Of a DNA stretch of 64,000 nt, positions 22,940-34,540 are shown in pieces. This stretch comes from Nageia nagi. Taxonomy: Eukaryota > Pinophyta. The position numbers and the translations under genes are program-made. Within the stretch, counting starts at the first letter, position 1. Each line of letters begins with the position of its first letter. The notes beneath the pieces are model-generated. The model saw only the letters and a program-made list of their open reading frames with translations. It was not told where the DNA came from and did no database searches. The DNA lies in the NCBI GenBank assembly GCA_050084985.1, contig JBITNC010000001.1, positions 14,818,001 to 14,882,000 on the forward strand. Direction: 5' to 3'.

Positions 22940-24530
22940 TTCATAAAAAGAGTGACTCAATAATAATGAAGGAGGTTTATTGAATCACCAAATATGCATT
23001 CAAGTCCTTTCCTCATTAAGCCTTCTAGCTTTAAATAAGTAGTAGCAAATGATGACTATAACAAGGCTATAGAAGATGAGATAGAGAAAATCCATAAGAA
23101 TGACTCCTAACATATTTTCCCTCCACTAATAAGAATGTCATTAGATTCAAATTAATTTATAAGTTGAATCATAATTTCCATGATACCATTTTCAAAGATA
23201 AAATCTTCTTGGTATAAAAGGGCTATATATAAAAACAAGGACTAGATTATGAACAGACACTTAACTTGAGATAGTCAAATCTCTTCTTGCTCTTGCATAC
23301 TATTTTGAACTTATTTTGTATCAAATGGATATAAAATTAGTCTTTTTTAATATAAAATTATAATGAGAAATATACATGAATTAAATTTAAGTATTTCCCA
23401 TCATTGATCATAAAGACAAAGTATACAAGCTCAAGAAAGATATATATGGGTTGAAACAAACCCCCCACACCTAGTATTCTTATATTGACACCTACTTCCA
23501 TTAGAAAGGCTATTAGAGGTGCTCCAAGAAAGCTAAATTATACACAAAGGTATATATCTCTTATTATAACATCATTTTTCTCTACATTGATGATATTATT
23601 TTTATGAGTGCCTCTTCTTCCATGCTCTGGCAGTTTAAGACTATCATGATTATTGAGTTTGAGATGAGTGATTTGGGTGACCTGCAATATTTTTTGGGAA
23701 TGAAAGTTCAACAATATTCCAATTTCATATTCATCACCCAAAATAAATATATTTATGACATTATTATCAGACTCTCCATGATAGATTGCAAACCTATTGG
23801 TACCCTTACGGTTGTAGATTATAAATTATTGAAGGAGGATTCCACTTCTCTAGTTAATGAATCTTATACAGGTCACTTATTGGTAGTCTAATGTATCTCA
23901 TATCTACCTATTCTAATATCATATTTGTTGTCAATATAGTATCTATATTCATTCAATCTTCTCATGAATCCCATTGTAAAGCCACCAAAAGGATACTTTG
24001 GTATGTGTCTAATACAAAAACCTTTTTCTAGGGTATAAGTCTGCTTAGTCTAAGACTTTAGAGGCATATACAGATGTTGATTGGTTGATAATATTGATGA
24101 TGGGAAGATCAACTTTGAGTATGAATTCTTCTTCAATGAATCCCTCATCTCATGGAGTAGCAAGAATAAACAAAAAATTTCACTTTCTACTATAGAAGTA
24201 GAATATAAGAATGCCTCCTATGTTTGCACCCAATCCATTTAGATGGTTTGGTTGTTTGAGAATTTGGGCATGGAATTTTCCATCCCATTCATATCCATTC
24301 TAATAACACTAGCATCATTTCCATAACCAATAATTTAATGTTTCATATCATAAGTAAGCACATTGATATCTGCTACCATTTTATGAGAGACTTGATGAAT
24401 GATGGATTCCTTGAATTCAAATTTTATCCCACTGACAACTAGGTTATGGACATCTACACTAAATCCTTACCAAAGTATTGATTCTTCTATCTCTATAATT
24501 GCATTGGAATTCAATCCATTCATATTAAGG
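22940..24530 (+). pseudogene. Element H2 copia RT and RNase H (broken)
   Basis: RT starts with the YNKAIEDEIEKIHKNDS block, then the degenerate K-x-R-L-V-x-K-G-Y region, VYKLKKDIYGLKQT (23425-23460), and the catalytic FLYIDDIIFMS with Y-I-D-D intact (23585). FEMSDLGDLQYFLGMKVQQ follows. RNase H has ISWSSKNKQKI-like and TKNFTFYY pieces, a HIISKHIDICYHFMRD motif and DNxVMDIYTKSLPKY (24440-24475). Many stops are present. Confidence 0.8.
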
Positions 24531-24534
24531 GGTA

Positions 24535-24924
24535 TATTGAAGGAATTTAATGTTCTTATGTTAATTTCATTTTGATGTGAACAGCTTTCTATCAATGACT
24601 CCTGGTCACTTTGTACCATTAGCTCCTACTCTATGCTTTATTCATCTAACAGCATGTACTTCTTTTGTAAGCATTTAGTTAAGCTTTATTGCTCATAATA
24701 TGATCTTCTAATGTAGTCATGGCCACCCACATTCTATAAACTTTTGGTAGACTTATTATATATGCATCAAATTTTTTATTATCCTCCATACTCCATTTCT
24801 TTGATTCTATAAATAGGTTCTTATTTTACTTTTTATAATATATAGAAGAGATTATTGTAATGTTATGACACTTATAATAGAAAATATTTTATTTTCTTGT
24901 AACTCTATGTTTTCCTTCTCATCA
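24535..24924 (+). repeat. Element H2 3' LTR (approximate)
   Basis: AAGGGGTA (24527-24534) resembles a polypurine tract and is followed by TATTGAAGGAATTT, a likely mutated TGTTGAAGG copia LTR start. The proposed end is CTTCTCATCA at 24924. There is no second copy to confirm the limits. Confidence 0.5.
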
Positions 24925-25309
24925 TAGGTTTGAATGACTATGAATGAATTGATGTCTTTGTGTATGGGCCTTGAAAGTTGGTTTCAAGTATTTCTTACCA
25001 TTAATTCTATATTTTTAGCTTTTGGGTATTTTTTAGATTCTTATTTTGTACTTTCAACAATTAAATATTCTTATTTACATTCTCTTTTCCCTATTTTGGG
25101 TCTCAAAAAATATTGAAGGCTTAATTCTTTAACTTAGCTCTTTAGTTTTATGATTTTCTTATTGGAATCATGCCCAAACTAGATTTCCCTTCTTACACTT
25201 GTGTTAATCTATATTTAGGATGTTCAAAACCTTGGTGGGCCTCCATATTCAAGATAGAGCATGTTTTAGGCTTTTAAGAACTCTCTTGCTCACCAAATGC
25301 ATTTTTATG

Positions 25310-25640
25310 TGTTATTGTATCGTATTGCATCCTGTAATATCTTACATAGCCTTCCCAAATTGTGTTGATGTCATTACTAATATCATTAGTATTTTCATAT
25401 GATATTTGGTCTATTTATTGTTTTTTCATGCTATTAAAGGCTTCTTAAGAGTTAGTTTCACTTTATGCTCTTATTATCATATTGCATTGTGTCATATCTT
25501 GCAATATCTTACAAAGCCTTCCCACTTTGTGTTAATGTCATTACTAATGTCATTAGTCTTATCATGTGATAATTATTCTATTTATTGTTGTGTCATGTCT
25601 TCAAAGACTTATCAAGAGTTATTCACACCTTCTTGCTCTA
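25310..25640 (+). repeat. Tandem duplication of about 167 bp in element G
   Basis: A unit containing AATATCTTACATAGCCTTCC, then TGTTGATGTCATTACTAAT and TCTATTTATTGTT, is repeated; the CTTCCC landmark lies at 25351 and 25518. The copies differ by scattered substitutions. Confidence 0.75.
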
Positions 25641-25844
25641 TGCTAACATCATCACTCTCATCACCCAACATTCAACATCTTACTGCCTTACCATACTTTC
25701 ATTGATCATATGTTAACACCATCTATCTTTTTGCCTAATAGTTAGTGTATTTCTTGTTGTTTTGTGCTTTGATAATCTTATTGTTAACATCACCCCTCTA
25801 AAAAATGTGGTAGTACCACTTTTCTTCCTCATCGTAGTCCAGGT

Positions 25845-26020
25845 GAATACTTGTTGATATCACTACTCAAAAATTATGGTATTTTTCCTACTTCCTTTAT
25901 GTCACTCTATGGTAATATTTTTGTTGACATAATCCATGAAAATTATGGTATTATCCTATTTTCTCCTTGTCACATCATAGCAAATATCCTACTAACATCA
26001 TCAATATCAAATTATGGCAA
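25845..26020 (+). repeat. About 70-bp tandem repeat in element G
   Basis: TTGTTGATATCACTACTC plus AAAATTATGGTA near 25851 recurs as TTGTTGACATAATCCATG plus AAAATTATGGTA near 25921, and as CTAACATCATCAATATC plus AAATTATGGCAA near 25989. Confidence 0.6.
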
Positions 26021-27239
26021 TCCAACTTTTGCATTGTTACTAATCATGAAAACTCCATTCTTCTATATAATAACTCAATTTGATTATGACTTGCTCTTTA
26101 TTTGATTATGGCTACTTTATATTTGATCATAGTAATTATTTTGTTAACCATAGCACTTCAAATTCTTTGAAAATATATCCATTCCTAAAATGATATGCAT
26201 GTTATGCTAAATACTAAATGACCTTGCTATTTAGTGATTTTTTATATAGGATGTTATGCATGCTACTTAAATAAATAATTCTATGCTAAAATAATATATA
26301 TCTATGCTTTAAAAAGATAAGACATTACATGCAAAACCCTAAGATATGATTATCCTAACATGCAGCTACATGTGAAGAGAAAATCAAATGCTAATTCTAA
26401 TGGTGGATAATAATATATCTTTGTGGTTCCATTTCTCCTCCTAATGAATGAAAACTTATATAAAACCCTAAATCCAAATCATCCCTATAATATACTCTCA
26501 AAATGCTGATGAAACTCTCATGATGCTCAAGGTTTCTCTGAAACCTTAACATATGTGTGATAGAGTGCTAGGATATCTAGATCTTGGCTCAAGGATGGAT
26601 GAGTAGATAAGTAGAGTTCAACTCCAAACTATTCATGCATATATGTTAACTCATAGAGGGAAAATATAACTGGTGGAGAGATCAAATGATTTGAAATTAT
26701 GCATTACATGATCTTTTTTTTGAACATGTTGGTTAGGGTTAACAATCCTAATTAATATGTCGAGTGGTTGTTTGATGTGCAATTGGCTAATTGGCATGCT
26801 AATTGGAAAGTTACCCTAAATGGTTGATATAAATCTAAAAGGATTAAGTTAAATAACATGTATATTGGCTAGGATAATTTGTCTTAGGATGGGCTACTTT
26901 GAGGTGTTTACAAAATCCCCCTTTTGAGTTGAGTCTTACCAACATATAAGGCTCAGCACAAAAGTCCATGATTTCATGAGTTTTGATGAAAGATTGACTT
27001 TGATCAATGATATGAATGATTTTCATGATCAATGATGTGTGATAAATGCTTAATGATGTTTTGTTAATAAGGATTATGGATGGGAAAAATCATACAAACC
27101 TACCTCATGCTAGGAGATAAATGCTAAATGCTCTTAAAGATGTGATCAATGCTAGATGGCCTAGTTTATGGAAGTAATGTTAAAATAGTTGGCTTATAAT
27201 GTACTAATTTTAAATGATGTGATCATGCTAATTTTGCCT

Positions 27240-27640
27240 CAAGTAATGGTATACAAATTGATCCTTGCCCCAAGTAATGGTAGACAAGGGAGATGATGTT
27301 AATTATTACATTGGCCCATGTTGAATGCATTGCAAGGGATGATGATCAAATGATAGTATTTTCCCTATGATGAATGGATTGCAAAGATGATAATACTAAT
27401 GATTACCTTGCCCCATGTTAAATTAATTACAAGGGATAATATTTATGCTGTGAAAATATTATGATGATGACTTCTTTACTCCATGTTTAATAGATCATAA
27501 AGAAATGCTCTCCCTACCCCATGTTGAATGGATTATAAGGAGTATAACATTCATAATATGATCACAATAATACAATGGTAACTTTTCTCCATAAAGGATT
27601 ATGATCAATGATAATGCTAAAGCCAATGTGTATGATTTAT
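27240..27640 (+). repeat. Degenerate minisatellite with CCCCATGTTGAATG units
   Basis: The phrase TTGCCCCATGTTGAATGGAT, then TACAAGGGATGATAAT, recurs with variation near 27310, 27365, 27405, 27480 and 27520. Related CCCCAAGTAATGGTA units occur at 27240-27290. Spacing is about 40-70 bp. No coding signal was seen in the surrounding 26929-28105. Confidence 0.6.
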
Positions 27641-28105
27641 AACCAATATGCTAGGGTGTGAGGGTGTTGATCTTAAATTCAAGGAGCTGATACCTTGAAT
27701 CTAAAACTATAGAATAATGGATGGAAAAAGGTGATGTCAACAAAACATCAATTGATCATTATTAATTTTTTATTGATTATGCTATGAAGATACATTATCA
27801 AATATCAAAGCTTATGATGATGAGAAGACATGATTATTTCTCATTGATGGATGATGAAGATGAAAACATGAGCAAATAGATATACATATCTCAAATTCAT
27901 TATCACTTGTTCCATAAGACTATTTTTCCCTCAAAAGCCATGATAGTTAGAAATCGATGATCAACCCCAAGGGATTAATTTTTAAGAAAACCTTATATAT
28001 GATTATGGTCCAAGTGGAATGATTGACTCCCAATATGACATGATTAAAATAAAAACTTGATGAAAAAACACAAAGTGATGATGATTGATGAAAAGATGGC
28101 ATATT

Positions 28106-29381
28106 TGTATACTCATACATAGCTTTGAAGCAATAAGAAGATTTTTGTATGGGTATGGTTTATTTTGATCCTTTATTGTTTGATAGAATTATTGATACTT
28201 AGTTAATTTTGAACATTTCCTATAGTGTTTGATTTTGGCAGAGATCTAGTAGTATTAGAATAGATAAAGTTTATTGTATTAGTGGAAAAATAGAATAACA
28301 TTATACTTAGCCATTTGTGAATGTTTTACAAAGCATTTGATTTCAGAAAAATTTGGTAGTGCAAAGAAGAACAATTTTTTTCAAAATAGTGAAGAAATCA
28401 AACAATTTCATTTTCTTTAGCACAATTGTTGTCAGTGATGGTTAATCATATACCATGATGAATCATAGTTATCTTAACTACATGAAGTGTTCCAAATTTT
28501 GAGATTTGAGTTTTAGCCATACAGTTCAAAACATGTTCAAATAATCCTATTAAAATAGTGTTATTTTCTTTTTATTTGGTTTTGACGGGTTCATTCAAAT
28601 CCAAATACCTATAAATACTATTGTAACTTTGATAAGATATATTTCTTTCCAAGAATATGGTTGCAACTCCCCAATTCAAGTTTTCAACTTCCAATCAAGC
28701 TAGAGCATGTTAATACATACGAAATAATTATTTAGATATTTTTATGCTTGAAATATAAGTTATCAATCTATTATCAGATAATCAAATATGATACTTTATA
28801 GTAGTTTGTTAGAAGGTAGTTAAAAGATTTTTTCGAAGAGAAGGTATATGTAATACATTCAATGAAGGAGAAAGGGATTGGATATAGTAAATATTGCCCC
28901 TATTTTGTACTAGCACCATTGAATATGAAATACAAATTGCTTCCTAATCTCTTAACCATGATTTATCTTACATTATTCTTAAATAAATGTGTAATATGTT
29001 TATTTGCACTTTAGGGATTATGAAAGTTTATCAGTAGTTAATCTATATATGTAAAGTGCTTTGTAGAACATAGTTACTTAGAATTCTATATTTTATTTGG
29101 TGGCTATAAAATCAAATTATTTGATCAACTTGAATTTTGCTATAATGAATGTTTGTGCTAGTACAAATATTTATTTTACTTATTTGCAATACATTATAAT
29201 ATCATTTTAATTTCATTTTAGTTCTGCAAGTTTGCTTTCTACACCCTTACCTTTTGTTAAATGCTAGTTCAATCTAGATATGAATTGAGATTGACTTTTA
29301 TTTTAAACATCATTCATTAGAATTATAGTTGTGGCTTAGAAATGTAGGTGCATGTGTAAAATTACCACATCTTAGTCAACA
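28106..29381 (+). repeat. Element C 5' LTR
   Basis: It starts TGTATACTCATACATA, nearly the same as the element B LTR start, and ends ACATCTTAGTCAACA, matching the element B end. The 5 bases before it are ATATT; the partner duplication is outside the window. No coding region is seen. Confidence 0.82.
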
Positions 29382-29420
29382 GTATTATAATTATTTTTGG
29401 CATGCTCGATGGGATGATCT
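29382..29420 (+). other. Element C primer-binding region
   Basis: GTATTATAATTATTTTT then GGCATGCTCGATGGGA follows the LTR end, as in elements B and A. The tRNA is not identified. Confidence 0.6.
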
Positions 29421-29684
29421 CCTAGTTTGTTCTAAATTATGCATGATTATCAAATCATGATGGTGACTTTGCTTGGGTGAAACTCTCTTTATATATAAAA
29501 ATATTGAAATTAGAAAAGTGTTTAAGTTTTCTTCTTAAGTTTGTGTTGATTATGAGAATAAAATCATAAGCTAAGAAAGCAAAAGAATTCCTTAGTGTTG
29601 AAAAGTTAGAAATTTTTTAGAAACTCCACTCACAAAATCTAAATCTCTTTTAGATCTTATTCATATTTTAACTATCACTATGTT

Positions 29685-30920
29685 TAACTCTATTCCACCA
29701 TTTACTTATAGGAATTTTTTCAATGTACTTGTTCAAATAGCTCAGCCAGCTCAACCTAGTTGTTTATCCAAAATGGAATGCTTTTGGTGCTCTTGAAGTT
29801 GCAAATATTTATGAAATATCGATACAAGGATCCAAAAATTTATAAAATTAGGATCGATATGGGAAGAATTCTTATAAACATTACCAAATATTACTAATAT
29901 GACCAAGAAACATAACATAGTTCATGAAGATGTTATACTCAAGTTTCTTGCTATGTCCTTCTTCGATAAAGTATTAGATTAGTATAGAACTCTTCCAACT
30001 AATTCCATCTCTACATGGGCTCAACTAGCTAAACCACTCATTCTTGAATTCAATGAGGTTGAAGATCCTTATTTTTTGTTTTCATAATTTAATATCATCT
30101 AAAGGCATAGTTAAGAAAATATCTTACTTTAACTTAATATTTGCCAAATCTTGGGCTAGAGTGATTTTATCTATAAGGCCACATCCTTCAATGGCTTTGA
30201 TGTTTTATCTTAGAATGTTCACCCCATATTTAGACTTAAAGATCTAGATGATAGGAGTCCAACAATTTTTGAACATATACAAAAGTACTTTGTAAGAGGA
30301 AGGCTCTCTTATTTCTATTGGAAAGCCTCTTGCTAGGCGATTTACACCCATCTCTTATATGACCCAAACTCTTATACAACCTTCAGTACATACTTATCCT
30401 AAATAGTTTGTAGTCCAAACTCCTCATTTACTCTAGTTACAACTTTTGGTACCATAAACTCAACTTTCTCTTTCTACACTGTAACCTCAACTTGCTTTAC
30501 CTACACCTTTTCCATAGTTAACATTACCTGCACCTTCTTCAAGTAGTAATGTGTAGTAAGAAAATGCAAATCAGATAAAGATTGTCAAATTGGAAGCTTT
30601 AGTAAGAACTTTATCAAATCAAAGGATAGTTGAATAGAGGGAAAACCAAAGGCATGATGAATATGATCATAGAGATGATGTAAGTCAACAAAGAGATATC
30701 CTATCTTGCAAGAGATCAAAAACAACAAAGGATCCACCCAAGATAGATAAGGTATATATATCTCCTAAAACAAAAATTATTCCTTCAAATCAATATTGGT
30801 GTAGATTTTGCAATGATCCATATGTAAAAAATTCATGTCCAATTTTCCAACATCAAAAAAAGTTGGCAATAAATGATGGAGTTTCTACAGACTATTATGT
30901 TAATGAAGGAGCATAGAACT
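29685..30920 (+). pseudogene. Element C gag (broken)
   Basis: The N-terminal part (from about 29700) contains AQPAQPSCLSKMECF. The core includes DVILKFLAMSFFDKVLD, a stop where Trp is expected (TAG for TGG), then YRTLPTNSISTWAQLA and LILEFNEVEDPYF. A proline/glutamine-rich linker is followed near 30796-30840 by CRFCNDPYVKNSC, a zinc-knuckle-like motif with spacing C-x2-C-x3-(H to Y)-x4-C. Several frame breaks mean no gag protein can be made. The same gag type occurs in element B. Confidence 0.72.
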
Positions 30921-31140
30921 TGATAATTGAGTTGTTGAAATAAGGTATATAATCATATAGTTTCATCATTAAGAGTAATTCAATCTCATTTGGATAATCA
31001 TGTTCAATCAACATCTATATCTTTTTCTAAGCTACCATAAAATAGGATTATAGGTGAATTTGTGGCTACTGATAAGATTTCATCAGAAAATAAGTTTCAA
31101 GAAAATAAGCTGCTTAGCCTTCTATTTCTCTGGAAGATCA

Positions 31141-31160
31141 AGAGAGAGAGAGAGAGAGAG
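31141..31160 (+). repeat. (AG)10 microsatellite
   Basis: Ten AG dinucleotides lie in the gag-protease linker of element C. The expansion encodes alternating Arg-Glu in one frame. Confidence 0.95.
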
Positions 31161-31439
31161 AATAACCAAAAGTTTCAAATTCCCATTCTTTACTAGGGCC
31201 CAAAGAGAAGAATTTACTCAAGCCTACAAGATAAAATATCCAAAAGAGAATTCTTCTTGCATAGGTCCATATAAAATAATGGATAAATGGAAGTGAATAC
31301 TAGTAAGAGCATCACTCTTTGATGCATTACAAATTCTTGAACAAATTAACTTGCTTAAGGTGGTACTATTAATATTGAATTAAGGAGATGATAGCTAGAA
31401 TTGTAGTCTGGTGTAGGTGCTAAATTAACAAGTATGAAA

Positions 31440-31990
31440 AAAAATAAATCACCTCCTTTCTATATCACCCTTGAATTAGAAGGTCATATTATTCATAATT
31501 GTATAATAGATTTAGGGGCTATTATGATAGTAATGCCTAAAAAAGTGTGATGGCTTTACTTACACTAGAGTAATTTAGTTGGATGGTACAAATATTAAAA
31601 TTCTAGGTGTAGTAAAGGATGTCCAAATGAAGCTACATAGATATCCAAAAGTTTTGGTTATCCAAGTTATCATAGTTTTTGACCTTCCTCCAATGTTTGG
31701 ATTATGTCTATCAAGAGAATTTACAATCAAATTGGGTGGGTAATTAGATATGGATTATTCCCACATGTCTATTCCTTTTAACAACAAAATGTTCAATATT
31801 GTAAATGAGCTTGCAATATGGTTTCTTACTAAAAAACTACCTCAAATTAACATGATAAATGAGCATCCTATGTTGATAAATTTTATTGAATAGGAATTAG
31901 ATTCAATTGATTTAGTTTATAAACTTATGATTAATCAAATTGAAAGTAAGGGTATGGAAAATTATCTTATTATTGAATATAAAATAGAAT
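31440..31990 (+). pseudogene. Element C aspartic protease (broken)
   Basis: The active site near 31500 reads CIIDLGAIMIVMP; the usual D-S/T-G is D-L-G here. The later FGLCLSREFTIKLGG block, then MDYSHMSIPF (31690-31790), matches element A at the end of its protease. Stops at about 31545 and 31741 disable it. The linker to the next domain is open for most of its length. Confidence 0.7.
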
Positions 31991-32024
31991 TACTAACCCT
32001 TATAATTCAAAAATAAAGGGAAAA

Positions 32025-32420
32025 GGAACTATGGTGCATGCATTTTGATGATACAATGTCAAAGAATGGAGCTTGCACTAGGGTAGTTTTGAGATCCCCT
32101 TTAGGTGAAACTAAGAGGTATTCTTTCAAACTTACATGGAATTGTACTAATAATTGAATAGAGTATGAAGCCCTATGCTTAGGGCTTGAACAACAAACAA
32201 GGTTGAAGATTAAATGGTTGATAGTTTTTGGTGATTCTAAATTGGTTGTAAATCAAGTGACTGATAAATGTTCTACTAAACATTATTAATCTAAATAAGT
32301 ACAAAAATAAAGAATGGAACTTACTAGAGAATTTTGATGCTTTGAATCTTACTACAATACTTAGATATTATAATAGTGAACCTGATGCTTTGGCCTAGAA
32401 AGGATAAAAATTTGATCCTA
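32025..32420 (+). pseudogene. Element C second RNase H (plant/archaeal type), upstream of RT
   Basis: The motifs are MHFDDTMSKNGA (first Asp), then VVLRSPLGETKRYSFKLTW, then a CTNN-stop-IEYEALCLGL block (Glu), then IVFGDSKLVVNQV (Asp). This is the RNase HI-type domain known as an extra module in Tat-group elements. It sits before RT, while the ordinary RNase H of C follows RT. A stop inside the CTNN block and a frameshift near 32288 inactivate it. Confidence 0.82.
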
Positions 32421-32542
32421 CACATCATTGGTTGAAAAGGAAAGGTATTTAGTTGATGTTCAAACCTTTTGTTCCTGATAATGACTATTTTTGGTAGGTT
32501 TTTGATAATGATAAGGATAATAACTCTTTCTTAGCTACTCAT

Positions 32543-33640
32543 ATGTTATGCTCTAATAACCAAGAGTCACTAATTGAAGCATTTAAAGAGGAAGATATTG
32601 TACAGTTGAAAAATAATACCTTACCTAAAGGTGTTATTACTTTTGAAGACCTCTTTAATAGAGATGATAAAATAAGAAAAGAAAAAAAATTGGCTTCTTC
32701 TAAGAAATTTAAAGGGTTAGAAATAGCTTCCAATAAGATTCTTAAGGTTGGTATAAGGAATTCATTGAAAGATATTGAGAAGATCGTTGAAATGATGAAG
32801 GAATTTGCTGGAGTCATGGTATGGTCTTATGATAATCTGAAGGTGTATAACAAAGATATTATTCAACATACCATAGAATTGGTGGAAGGAGAAAATTATT
32901 TTTGGAAAAAATAAGGACCAATAAATCCAAAAATTGAAGTGGTTATGCAACATGAAATTCAAAATTTGTTTCAAAAAGGATCATTTATCCCATTAAACAT
33001 TCTACTTGGGTGGAAAATTTAATGTCAAACAAGAAGAAAAATGGAGATATTAGGCTATGTGTAGATTTTCAAAATATAAATAGAGCCTCATTAAAAGGCA
33101 ATTATCCATTGCCACCTATGGAATAGATCTTACACATAATTGCAAAATCAAAATATTTTTCTCTTCATGCTGATTTTTCTATATATAACCAAATTTGGGT
33201 GAAGATGAAGATCAACATAAGATAATATTGATCATAAAGTGGGGAACATTTGCTTTTGAAAAAATACCCTTTGGCTTGTCCAATGTTGGAGCTACTTTTC
33301 AATGGGTAATGGATCATGCATTTGGTGAATTAATCAATAAATTTGTTTTAGTTTATTAAGATGATATCACTATTTTTCACAGAAGAAGAAGTATCATTTA
33401 TAGCATCTCCAATAGACTTTCCTAAAATATTAAGAGTTCAAAATATCTTTGAATATAAATAAGTCCATTTTTTTTGTGGATCAAGAAAAATTGATAGATC
33501 AGGTAATTTCAAAATACAAATTTTCTATTAATCTAAAGAGAGCAGAAGCTATCTCCAAGATCACTATTCCATTGAATATAAAAAAGCTACAAGCTTTTAT
33601 GGGATAAATAAATTTTATGAGGAGACTTATTTAGGATTTC
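32543..33640 (+). pseudogene. Element C reverse transcriptase (broken)
   Basis: The open N-terminal part (32543-32914) contains FAGVMVWSYDNLKVYNKDI and QHTIEL, the standard run-up to RT in this group. The finger and palm blocks follow in shifting frames: STWVEN-like, then CVDFQNINRASLKGNYPL-like, and a catalytic motif near 33360 that reads Y-stop-D-D. The thumb shows KKLQAFMG. The catalytic YxDD has lost its second residue to a TAA stop, and there are many other stops. Confidence 0.8.
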
Positions 33641-33793
33641 ATCAAAATTTTCTAGCTAATTACATAACTACTCAAGGATAAGGTTCCTTTCAAGTGGACA
33701 CAAAAACTAATTATGGTATTCGAACATATCAAATCAACCATTATGTCTACTCTAATTTTGAAAAATCTAATTTTTTTCAAAGGAATCCATTTT
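33640..33793 (+). pseudogene. Element C RNase H, left piece
   Basis: The sequence encodes KDKVPFKWTQKL and then the start of the retroviral-type RNase H up to the element E insertion at 33799. The domain resumes at 47535. Confidence 0.7.
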
Positions 33794-33798
33794 ATATG
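33794..33798. repeat. Target-site duplication of element E, left copy
   Basis: ATATG before the LTR start TGTAGACCC; the right copy at 47530-47534 is ATATA, one mismatch. Confidence 0.6.
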
Positions 33799-34524
33799 TG
33801 TAGACCCAAAAATGTGTAATTAATAAATAAATACACAAATAAATAAATTTTGGTCTACAATTACAATGAATAATAGCTCTATATTAGATTACAAGCAATA
33901 TGCATAAAAACACATAAACCTGATATAGAGTGGGGCCTATAGCCATATATGTACAATCCTTAAGAATACATAGCAATGAGTATTCAAAGAATCATTATCA
34001 AATTTCTAATGATCTCACAATGAATATTCACTAGAGTGGTATCACAAGTCATTCCCTAAAGTCTAGACCTCCTAATCTAGAAGTTGCACACTGCTAGTGA
34101 GTCGCATGCTACCGATGCTATAGAAAAGGTAATTTCATGTTGCATGCAAGAGAGAGATTACAAAGCTCAGAAAGTTAACAAGTTCTCAAAGATAGGTGGC
34201 ATCAAGAGACACCATTGGTACAATGTTTAAGGTAACCACCTATCAAAGAGTTTTGATAGGGATGTTAACCTTCACCTCTAGTATTTATAACCTGCAAGAA
34301 AAATAAAAAGGGGTGAGGTCGACTATAGCAATAACAATAATCATTCCAATATTCAAGATAACTTAAAAATATAAACCATAGTATATGATATTGCATTGAC
34401 CTTTTTGCATGGTATTTCATTAATAGCATTTATCTTAATTCATAATTTTTGCCTTTTAAGCATATAATGCGCTAAATATGATTTATTAAATAAATAAATA
34501 ATAAATCATTTTTAAACATCTACA
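33799..34524 (-). repeat. Element E LTR at its 3' end
   Basis: The plus strand begins TGTAGACCCAAAAATG and ends TTTAAACATCTACA, so the ends are inverted TGTAGA/TCTACA. It has A/T-rich AAAT repeats near 33823-33848. The partner is at 46797-47529. The adjacent purine tract makes this the downstream LTR of the minus-strand element. Confidence 0.88.
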
Positions 34525-34540
34525 TTTTTCCCCTCTTTGG
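34525..34540 (-). other. Element E polypurine tract
   Basis: The minus strand reads CCAAAGAGGGGAAAAA immediately before the LTR start TGTAGATG. Confidence 0.8.

Larger units (their letters stand above)
22890..24924 (+). mobile_element. Element H2: Ty1/copia retrotransposon, 3' part
   Basis: Copia RT and RNase H are followed by a purine tract and a short LTR-like end (24535-24924). The 5' half is not present left of 22890; instead H1 abuts it. This is the outermost recognisable layer of the left nest. Confidence 0.75.
24925..28105 (-). mobile_element. Element G: LTR and partial interior of a minus-strand LTR element
   Basis: On the minus strand, CTCAAAAGGGGGATTT (26913-26928) looks like a polypurine tract directly before TGTAAACACCTC, a plausible LTR start at 26912. 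The LTR would then run left to near 24930. The interior to the right has no recognisable coding region and is cut at 28105 by element C. Only one LTR is visible, so this call rests on the tract and the LTR-like start. Small open frames at 24934-26105 show no family features. Confidence 0.45.

Noticed and set aside
24934-26105. Four plus-strand open frames that could suggest a gene
   Set aside because: They sit in the proposed LTR of element G over tandem repeats, share no domain motif and have membrane-like composition only because of T-richness.
27240-27640. CRISPR-like array
   Set aside because: The repeats are degenerate, irregularly spaced and without distinct spacers, and the context is plant retroelement DNA.
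32539-32974. Minus-strand open frames of 92 and 70 codons
   Set aside because: They are antisense to the RT N-terminal region of element C, which carries recognisable motifs on the plus strand.
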